Shown piece by piece: positions 15,442-22,847 of a stretch of 42,431 bases of DNA. The stretch is from a virus: positions 1 to 42,431 of IMG/VR virus record IMGVR_UViG_3300025400_000033; one strand, given 5' to 3'. Numbering within the stretch: position 1 is the stretch's first letter; the number at the start of each line of letters is the position of its first letter. Both the position numbers and the translations under genes were made by a program. The notes under the pieces were generated by a model. The model was not told where the DNA came from. It did not search any database and saw only the letters and a list, made by a program, of their open reading frames with translations.

Positions 15442-16581
15442 TTAGTCTTTCCTCGGTGCCCAGTTGGCTTGGTCAATGGCTTTGACAAATTGACCTGGTA
15501 AATCATTTTTAAATTGTGTACCGGGGTGTGCTTGTACATAACCTTCAGGTTTAGTTTGACGAATTCCACCATGTGTGCCTGCACTGATTAGTTGTATTAG
15601 TTTGAGTTTTTCATGGCTAATCATTTCTACAGCATGTAATACAATATCTAGTCCAGGATCATTTAATACCTTACCTGCTTGTCCCGCAGATAAGTTAGCC
15701 TGTGCCCATTGAGCAAACTTTTGTTTAACGCCGGGAATACGAAGATTTTGATTATAGAACTTGTACAATATATCACCAGGTTTACTTAGTCCTGGTTTGG
15801 GTGCTAGAAACCCATCGATAGCCTGTGCATTTTTTGTAATGTATTGTTCGACTTTACTAACACCTGCAGGATCTAGTGTAGGAGCCTTTTCAACATATGT
15901 AGTACCTTGAACAATAATGTCTGGTGTACTTAATGCTTCTGCATTGGGATAACGGCTTTCTTCACTGCTGCCTAATGTTTCATACCAACCTGTGGCAGCA
16001 ACCATGACTTTGGCGATTTTAATACGTTGTCCTAATTTGCTACCTACCGGAATATGAAATTCAGTGATGTTGGGTTTGAAATCGTATTCTTGACTTTGTG
16101 GATTTAATCTAGGTGGTTGATCAGGACTGAATAAAATACCGCCTTCAATGTATCCACGTTCTGGACTTGCGGCTTCAAAGTATCTCCACAAGTTGGCCAT
16201 ACCGCTGGCAAAATGTTCACGTTGACGTTCTTTACCAGGTTCGACTCGACCTGTGCCTAAAATAAATGCCTTGATATCTTCGGGACTATACATTACGGTT
16301 TTTACACCGTTGTCTAATTCGGTCTTACCACGTTTTAAATATTCCCAAGCATTTTTAGGTATCATACTAAACCGGCCTTGCTCGTCCTTGCCCCAATATA
16401 CAACAGGACTGCCATCCCATTTTAATTCAATGCCGTGTCCTTCCTTAGTCATGCTTTGTAGACGTTCGATGGCATGTAGGCCACCTTGACTACCGTTAGT
16501 AAACACTAGGTCTTCGATATGTTGATATTTACGACCTACAGTAGGTGCTGCTGCTTCTGTTAATAGTTCGCGGATCTTCAT
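15442..16581 (-). CDS. phage protein with ligase-like KWDG motif (DUF6267-like)
   Basis: 379 residues. The early block HIEDLVFTNGSQGG then GIELKWDGSPVVYWGKDE is, from memory, typical of the phage family called DUF6267. KWDGSP has the form of motif I (KxDG) of ATP-dependent nucleic-acid ligases and capping enzymes, where the Lys carries AMP. YIEGGILF could be a further strand motif of that fold, but no confident motif V is seen, so ligase activity is a hypothesis. The leader MKIRELLTEAAAPT matches the shared capsid-type N-terminus. It overlaps the upstream nucleotidyltransferase by ATGA. Confidence 0.72.
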   Translation of the reverse strand: MKIRELLTEAAAPTVGRKYQHIEDLVFTNGSQGGLHAIERLQSMTKEGHGIELKWDGSPVVYWGKDEQGRFSMIPKNAWEYLKRGKTELDNGVKTVMYSPEDIKAFILGTGRVEPGKERQREHFASGMANLWRYFEAASPERGYIEGGILFSPDQPPRLNPQSQEYDFKPNITEFHIPVGSKLGQRIKIAKVMVAATGWYETLGSSEESRYPNAEALSTPDIIVQGTTYVEKAPTLDPAGVSKVEQYITKNAQAIDGFLAPKPGLSKPGDILYKFYNQNLRIPGVKQKFAQWAQANLSAGQAGKVLNDPGLDIVLHAVEMISHEKLKLIQLISAGTHGGIRQTKPEGYVQAHPGTQFKNDLPGQFVKAIDQANWAPRKD

Positions 16582-17309
16582 AGTATGTGGTCCATTAAAA
16601 ATCTAAACCATTCACGACTACCTTCTTGTAGACTAACATCAGGTGCATACTTGTCTCTGATTGCTGTGTATTTTTCTGGATAAGGTTTAAGAGCATTTAG
16701 TATGGCATGTACTGAACTCATATCTTGAGCAGTGGCATTTGGACCAATAATGCGTTTGGCAATTTCGTCTTTGTTATTAGTGATTAGTTCTTTAGTAGCA
16801 CGATTTACTAGACCTTTATATGGACTTATCATCATGCTTAGTTCAGGTGTGCTGCTTAGATTAGCAAGGTCGGCCCAGATAGCGTGTAATGTGCCGCCCT
16901 TCATTTTAGGATCTTGACTATAGTCGTGTGTATGTAACGGTTGTGCAGCCTTAGCATTTTCCACAGCCATGATATCTACTTGTACTAACTTATCAGTATT
17001 ACCGATTGGTATACCTACATGGATACTAACTCCAGTACGGGCAGCAAACAGTCCTTTGTTTTTAAAATACTGTTCTAATGCCTGACGACTTAGTTTAAGT
17101 TCTTTTGCAGGAAACGCCTTCATTAATTCTGCGGCGTCTACCAATACATCGATATCACTACTAACTTCTTTCTTACCTGCAGACCCTATTGGATATAAGT
17201 TTATTCCTGGTGGTAGGGCTTTTTCCAGATTAGCCATGACTAGTGGAAAATTTTGTTTTGTTAGTTCAACAGCACTAGGAACTACATTGCCACCTTCGTT
17301 TAAATTCAT
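16578..17309 (-). CDS. DNA polymerase beta-type nucleotidyltransferase
   Basis: 243 residues from ATG at 17309 (MNLNEGGNVVPSAVELT), one base after the upstream stop. The catalytic pattern of the superfamily is present: YPIGSAGKKEVSSDIDVLVD has the GS loop and the DxD pair, and LVQVDIM supplies the third Asp. The C-terminal helical half (SPYKGLVNRATKELI) could bind substrate. Family members add nucleotides to RNA, tRNA, protein or antibiotics. It does not look like a MNT antitoxin because it is too long and lacks a HEPN partner. It is tightly coupled to the KWDG gene, so the two may act on one substrate. Confidence 0.78.
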   Translation of the reverse strand: MNLNEGGNVVPSAVELTKQNFPLVMANLEKALPPGINLYPIGSAGKKEVSSDIDVLVDAAELMKAFPAKELKLSRQALEQYFKNKGLFAARTGVSIHVGIPIGNTDKLVQVDIMAVENAKAAQPLHTHDYSQDPKMKGGTLHAIWADLANLSSTPELSMMISPYKGLVNRATKELITNNKDEIAKRIIGPNATAQDMSSVHAILNALKPYPEKYTAIRDKYAPDVSLQEGSREWFRFLMDHIL

Positions 17310-17310
17310 C

Positions 17311-17685
17311 TTATACTCCAATTTGATATTTGCCGTGAACAATATCTTCTCGATAGTGATCGAATAATCGTTCACACATGTCTTTCATTAATTCTTTGCT
17401 AAAATGATCCTTAAAACGACCAGGCATTTTATTACTTTCAAAAAACTCACGGCATCCTTTTGCAACCATTGGCTCAAATGCTTTAACCATATCTTCTTTA
17501 TCTAGAGAACCGCCTTTGTGTGATTTATGAATCTTTACTGCTAATGGATGAAAATAATCTTTATGAAGGCGGTCGTGGTCTATAATGTACCAGAATAGGT
17601 CATTCCCGATACCTTGATCATCGCGTTCTTTACGCATTTCTTTAGCGATGTCTTTGGCTTTTCCGAAGAATTCTTTTAATAACAT
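17311..17685 (-). CDS. conserved phage protein heading the ten-gene operon
   Basis: 124 residues starting MLLKEFFGKAKDIAKEM. It is helical and rich in His, Lys and Asp (WYIIDHDRLHKDYFHPLA, DHFSKELMKDMCERLFD). I do not recognise a named family, though the DHD.LH segment seems conserved in other phages. The first ten residues match the leader type of this operon. AAGGA lies seven bases before the ATG. It is the first gene after a probable late promoter, and the next gene starts one base after its stop. Confidence 0.68.
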   Translation of the reverse strand: MLLKEFFGKAKDIAKEMRKERDDQGIGNDLFWYIIDHDRLHKDYFHPLAVKIHKSHKGGSLDKEDMVKAFEPMVAKGCREFFESNKMPGRFKDHFSKELMKDMCERLFDHYREDIVHGKYQIGV

Positions 17686-17736
17686 ACTGATTCCTTATCA
17701 ATCACAGTTAGACACTGAGATAGTAATACTATCGAG

Positions 17737-17744
17737 TATTTATT
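17737..17744 (-). promoter_or_regulatory. probable late promoter (AATAAATA) of the ten-gene operon
   Basis: Minus strand AATAAATA, one mismatch from the T4 late box. It lies in the only intergenic gap (80 bases) upstream of the operon head, 51 bases before the ATG. Late expression would fit proteins that are packaged into heads. Confidence 0.45.
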
Positions 17745-17765
17745 ACAAATTAAACAAATAGGAAA

Positions 17766-18161
17766 TTAGTGATTGTAGAGAACAGATTGTACTTGACCGT
17801 CGTTGATCATAACAGTACTGCGAACCCACACAAAGTTACCGTAAAAGTTATAAACATCTACAGTACTGGTATTGCGATCCATGATTTGTGTATAGGTGCT
17901 GGTAGTACCTACAACATTAAACCAGTCAGTTTCAGATGGGTTTGTGGCTAAAGAAGCCTGCATGGTAACAGTGCCTACAAAAGATGGACTACAGGTATAC
18001 ATTACTGTATGTAGTCCATCTCCGCTACTAAAATATCCATCGCCCTTTGCAGGATTACTTACATAGACAAGTGTGCTAGTACCGCTGTTAGGGTACTGTA
18101 CTGCTACACTGGCAGTTCCGAGGTAGTTGATAAATTCAAGGGCTTGGCTAAGTGCTGACAT
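17766..18161 (-). CDS. probable virion structural protein
   Basis: 131 residues starting MSALSQALEFINYLGTAS. It is rich in Ser, Thr, Val and aromatic residues in a beta-strand pattern (TSTLVYVSNPAKGDGYF, VYNFYGNFVWVRSTVMIND), with a sample-mean-like fold seen in phage head-fibre or neck proteins. An exact late promoter lies 22 bases upstream, and AGGA precedes the ATG. It overlaps the end of the upstream 253-residue gene by 58 bases in another frame. The exact location in the virion cannot be told. Confidence 0.68.
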   Translation of the reverse strand: MSALSQALEFINYLGTASVAVQYPNSGTSTLVYVSNPAKGDGYFSSGDGLHTVMYTCSPSFVGTVTMQASLATNPSETDWFNVVGTTSTYTQIMDRNTSTVDVYNFYGNFVWVRSTVMINDGQVQSVLYNH

Positions 18162-18865
18162 GTGTTATCCTGATCTAGATTAATATTTATACTAGATCTT
18201 GGGATATGTTCTTCAACTTTCTTAACATCTTGTCCCATGAACAAGCCGATCATAGCCAGCGTACCTGAGTCTTCTACATAGATATAGGGGCTTTGATACC
18301 ACCCCTTGACAAACCAATGAACAGTGCCTCTGGGAATCTTAACCTTTGAGCTATAGTTATGGATCCAAGATTCAAATCGTGCCTTGGTATCTGCTTTACA
18401 ACTAGGACTAAAATATACCTTGTACTTGTATTTGTTAAAGGGTATTTTATTACACAATACTTTTTTATGTCCGTTATCGTTCAAATAGTCTAATTCAGCC
18501 GCACTTTCTGGCTCATGTAATTCTACAATGTATTGGTCTAATTCCTTTACCAACTCGTTGTAAAGATCAGTATCCTTGCAATAGATATTAAAGAAATCAC
18601 CTTCTACTCGAATTTGTAGATCTTGGTCCAGGAACGGTTCTACACTTCGTGTAAAGTTTAGTAGCCGCGCCTTTTCTTCGGCGCCAATGGATCTAAAATC
18701 CCAGTAGTTGGACATACCCGGTCTGGCTCGATTTAGGCAATAATTCACAACCTCGTCGATGCCGAGCCGTTTAACCATCCAAAAGTTCTTGCCCCAACAT
18801 TCAATCTTGTAGGGCCATTTCTTATAGAATAGTTTAGATGTTTTCAGTGTTCGATGTTTCGCCAT
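18104..18865 (-). CDS. conserved T4-like phage protein, unknown function
   Basis: 253 residues starting MAKHRTLKTSKLFYKKW. Aromatic and basic: WPYKIECWGKNFWMVKR, then KYKVYFSPSCKADTKAR and WYQSPYIYVEDSGTLAMI near the end. From memory, a YMYVED..TL..L block closes a conserved hypothetical of cyanophages and their relatives. Nucleic-acid binding seems possible from composition but is not shown. The start lies 32 bases inside the end of clpA, and the tail overlaps the next structural gene, whose late promoter is embedded in this coding sequence. Confidence 0.7.
   Translation of the reverse strand: MAKHRTLKTSKLFYKKWPYKIECWGKNFWMVKRLGIDEVVNYCLNRARPGMSNYWDFRSIGAEEKARLLNFTRSVEPFLDQDLQIRVEGDFFNIYCKDTDLYNELVKELDQYIVELHEPESAAELDYLNDNGHKKVLCNKIPFNKYKYKVYFSPSCKADTKARFESWIHNYSSKVKIPRGTVHWFVKGWYQSPYIYVEDSGTLAMIGLFMGQDVKKVEEHIPRSSININLDQDNTCQHLAKPLNLSTTSELPV
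18184..18191 (-). promoter_or_regulatory. T4-type late promoter (TATAAATA) for the structural gene at 18161
   Basis: An exact TATAAATA on the minus strand, inside the coding end of the upstream gene and 22 bases before the ATG at 18161. It separates a probable late structural gene from the chaperone/protease genes upstream, which have a sigma-70-like promoter. Confidence 0.7.
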
Positions 18866-21113
18866 CTGTGACCTTTTCTACTGGTAAAATATCTACTACT
18901 TCAAGTTTAAGTTTGTTGTCAACAATCGTAAGATCAACAACACCACCATTGGTTAACTTACCAAACAAGATTTCCTTACTCAACGGGCGTTTGACTTGAT
19001 CGTCAATAACACGTTGTAATGGGCGAGCACCCATCTTACTATCAAATCCATTAGACACCAAATACTCCAATGCTTCAATAGTGGGTTTGACAACAATATG
19101 TTTGTCCTTGACCAACAAGTTGAGTTCGTTAATAAACTTCTTAACAATCATGATCATAGTTGCATGATCTAACTTGCCAAACTTGATAATGCCATCCAAC
19201 CGATTACGGAATTCAGGTGCAAAGAACTTGTTAACAGCATCCTTGGGATCGCCGTCACGTTCTAAACTACCAAAACCTACTGAATTCTTTTCAGCATCGG
19301 CGGCACCTAGATTAGATGTCATAATAATAATGGTTTGACGACCATCAGCCTTCTTACCATTGCTGCCTGTGATAAAGCCATTATCCATCAACTGTAGCAA
19401 CACAGTGAGTACACTGGGGTGGGCCTTTTCAACTTCATCCAACAACAGTACACAGTTTGGATTCTCTTGTAGTTGCGTAATCAACTGACCAGCATTGTCA
19501 TCAAATCCGACATAGCCCGGAGGAGCGCCAATGAATTTGGCTACACTATGTTGTTCCTGATATTCGCTCATATCAAAACGAACAAGTTTAACACCCAAGT
19601 TGCTGGCAAGTTGTTTAGCGGCTTCAGTTTTACCAACACCAGTTGGACCAACAAACAAGAAACTACCCACTGGTTTGTTTAAAGACTTCAATCCAGATTG
19701 TGCAATAAACACTTTATCTAGCAATACTTCAATGGCTCGTTCTTGACCATAGACTTTGGCTTTCATATTCTTTTCTAAGTTGACTAGATTATTGCTTTCT
19801 TTGTTACTAAGTTGTTCCAAAGGAAGGTTAGTAATCTTAGCGACTTCGAATAGAATCTCGTCATGGTCAACAATACCGCCTTCTTGATCCTTGACTTTAA
19901 AGCGAGCACTAGCACAGTCAAGCAAATCGATAGCCTTGTCTGGCAACTTACGATCGTTGATATATTTGGCACTATATTTTACAGCATCGATAATTGCTTG
20001 ATTTGTGATCTTAACACCGTGATGTTTTTCGTAATACTTTTTGAGACCTTTGAGAATTTTAACAGCCACTGCTTCGGTTGGCTCGTCTACAGTGACACGT
20101 TGGAATCGACGCATTAGAGCACGATCCTTTTCAAAGTGTTTACGATATTCTTCCCATGTAGTACTAGCAATAACTTTAATCTTGCCTTTGCCCAATGCAC
20201 TCTTAAGCATATTGGCCATATCGTTGGCGCCACCACTGCCGCCAGCACCTGCACCATTCATCATATGAGCTTCATCGATGAACAAGATACAGTTGCCACG
20301 TTTTTCGATTCCGCTAATAACACCCTTCAGGCGTTCTTCAAAATCACCACGATACTTACTACCGGCAAGCATGGCACTAATATCTAAACTTAATACAGTA
20401 TGATCTTTGATAAACTTTGGAACTTTACCTTCAAAAATCTTACGAGCAAGGCCTTCTGCAATAGCAGTTTTACCCACACCTGGATCGCCGATGAGAATAG
20501 CATTGGCTTTATTACGACGAGCGAGTACCAATGTGATTTCTTCGATTTCTTTTTCTCGACCAATAACTGGATCAATAGTTTTGGCCTTGGCTTTTGCACT
20601 TAGATCTGTACAGAACTGTGCAATCATCCTTTCTATTTGCGGATTTGATTTAGAACGAACTTCCTCTTCATCGATATCCCTAATAGCATCTTTGTTTAAG
20701 AAAGCAATAAACTTGTCTTTATCGATTTCTGCTTTATTGATAAAATATGATGCATGGCTTTTCTTTTCGCTGAATAGACTAATAAAGCAATCCACATGAT
20801 CGATGGTATCGCGGCCACTAAACACCACTTGCGTAAATGCACGATTAAGCATTTGCTCTACCTTAGAAGTTTTCTTTGGTTTAGCAATATTAGGATTTAC
20901 AATATCGAGTAAATCTTTGTCAATAAAGTTTTCAACATCTTTTTTGAGTTGATCTGTGTCGGCTCCAAAATCTTTTAGAATTTTTACAAAAGGTTCATTG
21001 TTTAATAGTCCGCACAAAAAATGCTCTAGTGTAATATATTCGTGATTATGACTAGATGCATTTTGTACAGCATGTTCAAAAATCTTTTCTAAATCTTTAC
21101 TTGGTTCCAACAT
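18834..21113 (-). CDS. clpA: ClpA-like AAA+ unfoldase, ATP-dependent Clp protease subunit
   Basis: 759 residues, the length of E. coli ClpA (758). It has an N-domain (1-145), first AAA+ module with GDPGVGKT (209-216) and FIDEAH (278-283), and second module with GPTGVGKT (489-496), LLLDEVEKAH (556-565) and pore loop GYVG (533-536). SVGF at 611-614 occupies the place of the IGL/IGF loop that docks on ClpP, so it may work with host ClpP, since no phage ClpP is visible. The family unfolds proteins for degradation. The start overlaps the def stop by one base (TAATG). It is co-transcribed with def and dnaJ. Confidence 0.95.
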   Translation of the reverse strand: MLEPSKDLEKIFEHAVQNASSHNHEYITLEHFLCGLLNNEPFVKILKDFGADTDQLKKDVENFIDKDLLDIVNPNIAKPKKTSKVEQMLNRAFTQVVFSGRDTIDHVDCFISLFSEKKSHASYFINKAEIDKDKFIAFLNKDAIRDIDEEEVRSKSNPQIERMIAQFCTDLSAKAKAKTIDPVIGREKEIEEITLVLARRNKANAILIGDPGVGKTAIAEGLARKIFEGKVPKFIKDHTVLSLDISAMLAGSKYRGDFEERLKGVISGIEKRGNCILFIDEAHMMNGAGAGGSGGANDMANMLKSALGKGKIKVIASTTWEEYRKHFEKDRALMRRFQRVTVDEPTEAVAVKILKGLKKYYEKHHGVKITNQAIIDAVKYSAKYINDRKLPDKAIDLLDCASARFKVKDQEGGIVDHDEILFEVAKITNLPLEQLSNKESNNLVNLEKNMKAKVYGQERAIEVLLDKVFIAQSGLKSLNKPVGSFLFVGPTGVGKTEAAKQLASNLGVKLVRFDMSEYQEQHSVAKFIGAPPGYVGFDDNAGQLITQLQENPNCVLLLDEVEKAHPSVLTVLLQLMDNGFITGSNGKKADGRQTIIIMTSNLGAADAEKNSVGFGSLERDGDPKDAVNKFFAPEFRNRLDGIIKFGKLDHATMIMIVKKFINELNLLVKDKHIVVKPTIEALEYLVSNGFDSKMGARPLQRVIDDQVKRPLSKEILFGKLTNGGVVDLTIVDNKLKLEVVDILPVEKVTDGETSNTENI

Positions 21114-21637
21114 TATTTAAATTTCCTGTTTAATCTTACAATCTTTGTTTTCTTTGGTTTAGACTTTTTAACAGCCATTTCCCATTTCAATGAACTTACT
21201 CTGTCTTTGAATACAATACCTTCTAAATGATCCAACTCATGTAAAAAGCATTTGCAGTTATACCCGTCAAATTCTGATTCTTGCCATTCTCCCTTTGAGT
21301 TTTGCCATCTTGCTAATATCTTCTTAGGACGCTTAATGTTAACATAAATCCCAGGAAAACTCAAGCATCCTTCTTCGAGATCATCGGTTTCGTCAGTCCA
21401 TTTAACAATAACTGGATTGAAAAATGCCTGTGCTAGTTCTGGACTGGCCTTGTATCCCATAACGAATACACGCATATCTAACCCAACTTGGGTAGCAGCC
21501 AAGCCGATCCCGTCATTGGCCAGCATTGTTTCGATTAAATCCTTTTCTAACTGTATAGGATCAGTGATTGGATTTTCAAAATCAAACTCTTTTACAACTG
21601 TTCTTAGGCTATTGTGTGGAAATTTTAATATTTGCAT
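21113..21637 (-). CDS. def: peptide deformylase
   Basis: 174 residues, normal for the family. All three motifs are intact: GIGLAATQ (43-50), EGCLS (89-93) and HELDH (133-137), with Cys91, His133 and His137 as metal ligands and Glu134 as catalyst. The enzyme removes the formyl group from new proteins. Phage versions are known in marine myoviruses, where they may favour processing of host photosystem or phage proteins. A basic C-terminal tail (KKSKPKKTKIVRLNRKFK) is present. No good ribosome site is seen, so it probably depends on translation of dnaJ, whose stop is seven bases upstream. Confidence 0.95.
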   Translation of the reverse strand: MQILKFPHNSLRTVVKEFDFENPITDPIQLEKDLIETMLANDGIGLAATQVGLDMRVFVMGYKASPELAQAFFNPVIVKWTDETDDLEEGCLSFPGIYVNIKRPKKILARWQNSKGEWQESEFDGYNCKCFLHELDHLEGIVFKDRVSSLKWEMAVKKSKPKKTKIVRLNRKFK

Positions 21638-21644
21638 ATGGTAT

Positions 21645-22484
21645 TTAAAATGTTATTTGTTTTAGAATATCTTTTTGTACTTGATTGAGTGCAGGAATAA
21701 TAATGTTTACTGATATTAACATGCGTCCTTTGAATCTATTATCATTTACCTTAGGCATACCGTAGCCAGCTGCCGATAACATCTGTCCATGCTGTGTTCC
21801 CGGGTTTACAGTTAGTTCTAAAGTACGTTTATCAATAGTTTCTACTAGGTATTTTTTACCTAACATAGCATCGATGCAGTTAACATCAAGTTGGGTTACT
21901 AAATCATCGCCTTGTCTAATAAACTTAGAATGTGGTTGAACAGCAACAGTAAGATGTATATCACCCCTAGGAACACCTTGTATGCGATCATCGCCCATTC
22001 CGGATAATCGTAATGTCATACCATCGTTAATACCTGCTGGGATTTTAACTTCTAATACCTGATCACGACCGCTAGGCAATGTTAGGTTAGCAATCATATC
22101 TTTGCCACTAAATGCTTCTTCTAATGTAATAGTAGTTTGTATGTTTAGTGTTTGATTGCGTGGTTGCTGTGGCCTTCCTTGTCCAAAACCAAATCCAAAC
22201 GGGCTACCGCCGCCACCAAACATACTATTGATAATGTCTTCAAACCCCGGAGGAACTCCGCCGCCAAAATGGCCACCTCCCCCAAACTGGGGTCTAGGGT
22301 TATCGTATTCTGCCCTGGATTCGGGATTACTTAAAATACGATATGCTTCTTCAACTTCTTGGAACTTACGAGTATCGCCACCTTTATCAGGGTGCCAGGC
22401 ACTTGCTTGTTTCCTATAGGCCTTTTTGATTTCTTCAGGTGTGGCCGATTTAGAAACACCTAATATTTCATAATAATTATTCAT
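21645..22484 (-). CDS. dnaJ: DnaJ/CbpA-like co-chaperone (class II J-protein)
   Basis: 279 residues from ATG at 22484 (MNNYYEILGVSKSAT). The J domain has the HPD motif (WHPDKGG). A Gly/Phe-rich linker follows (FGGGGSPFGFGFGQG). The C-terminal part has two beta-sandwich substrate domains (LPSGRDQVLEVKIPAG, RGDIHLTVAVQPHSKF). The DnaJ zinc finger is missing, so this is class II like CbpA. It should stimulate host DnaK and feed clients to it. The ATG overlaps the stop of a 31-codon frame that carries a second, truncated J-domain start. It heads the dnaJ-def-clpA operon. Confidence 0.92.
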   Translation of the reverse strand: MNNYYEILGVSKSATPEEIKKAYRKQASAWHPDKGGDTRKFQEVEEAYRILSNPESRAEYDNPRPQFGGGGHFGGGVPPGFEDIINSMFGGGGSPFGFGFGQGRPQQPRNQTLNIQTTITLEEAFSGKDMIANLTLPSGRDQVLEVKIPAGINDGMTLRLSGMGDDRIQGVPRGDIHLTVAVQPHSKFIRQGDDLVTQLDVNCIDAMLGKKYLVETIDKRTLELTVNPGTQHGQMLSAAGYGMPKVNDNRFKGRMLISVNIIIPALNQVQKDILKQITF

Positions 22485-22576
22485 TTTTGTTTTTGCAATT
22501 GCCTCCGTGCCATCTTTGATAATTGCCAAGGACCTGCGTTTTTATCTACGCCTAATGTTTGATAATGATCTGCCAT
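22481..22576 (-). pseudogene. 31-codon reading frame with a J-domain remnant, upstream of dnaJ
   Basis: It reads MADHYQTLGVDKNA, a textbook start of a J domain, and then breaks into unrelated residues (GPWQLSKMARRQLQK) before a TGA that overlaps the dnaJ ATG. The first 14 residues line up with MNNYYEILGVSKSA of dnaJ. It looks like the stump of a second J-protein gene fused in place by deletion, now perhaps serving as an upstream frame that couples translation to dnaJ. It lies just downstream of a strong promoter. No Shine-Dalgarno site is seen. Confidence 0.55.
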
Positions 22577-22584
22577 AATAGAAA

Positions 22585-22613
22585 AAAGGTATAGTAAATT
22601 ATACTATACCTTT
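22585..22613 (-). terminator. intrinsic terminator after the small secreted protein's upstream region / before dnaJ
   Basis: A perfect 12-base-pair hairpin (AAAGGTATAGTA, loop TAATT, TACTATACCTTT on the minus strand) runs into a T tract (CCTTTTTTC). It follows the stop of the 67-residue secreted protein gene by about 20 bases, so it should end the lysis-region transcript. The stem is AT-rich, so strength is uncertain. The -10 box of the next promoter is formed by its loop. Confidence 0.6.
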
Positions 22614-22626
22614 AGAGTTAAGTCAA
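22598..22626 (-). promoter_or_regulatory. sigma-70-like promoter of the dnaJ-def-clpA operon
   Basis: Minus strand TTGACT (22626-22621), 17 bases, TATAAT (22603-22598). The -10 is perfect. It shares TATAGTATAA with the promoters at 8769 and 31264. The start of transcription would fall inside the terminator hairpin, about 15 bases before the ATG of the J-remnant frame. Confidence 0.65.
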
Positions 22627-22632
22627 CTAAAA

Positions 22633-22836
22633 TTATTTCTTATCTGGTACTACTTCTGCACCTTCTAATTTCTTATGAACTTTGATTTTTTTACAATCTT
22701 GAACAGCCTTGCCATCTTTCATAACTGGCTTACCTGCTTTGTCTAGTTTGTCATGACAAACTTCTTTTACTTCTGCTTCGGCAAATGCCATGCCAACGAA
22801 TGCTGTTGCTAATAATGCGATTAATAGTTTTTTCAT
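22633..22836 (-). CDS. small secreted (periplasmic) protein of host type
   Basis: 67 residues from ATG at 22836, with AAAGGAAA upstream. The first 19 residues (MKKLLIALLATAFVGMAFA) are a clear Sec signal peptide with a signal peptidase I site after AFA. The mature 48 residues are Lys/Asp/Val-rich with two cysteines (EVCHDKLDKAG, QDCKKIKVHKK), which could pair. From memory, this type is common in chromosomes of betaproteobacteria, so it is likely a captured host gene. No function is known to me. It is the last gene of the lysis-region transcript. Confidence 0.72.
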   Translation of the reverse strand: MKKLLIALLATAFVGMAFAEAEVKEVCHDKLDKAGKPVMKDGKAVQDCKKIKVHKKLEGAEVVPDKK

Positions 22837-22847
22837 TTTTATTTCCT

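Noticed and set aside
16578-17685. Toxin-antitoxin pair of the HEPN/MNT type
   Set aside because: The nucleotidyltransferase is far longer than MNT antitoxins, and the adjacent 124-residue protein shows no HEPN R-x4-6-H motif that I can identify.
19473-20799. Several plus-strand frames antisense to clpA
   Set aside because: They are opposite-strand shadows of a strongly conserved gene and lack ribosome sites.
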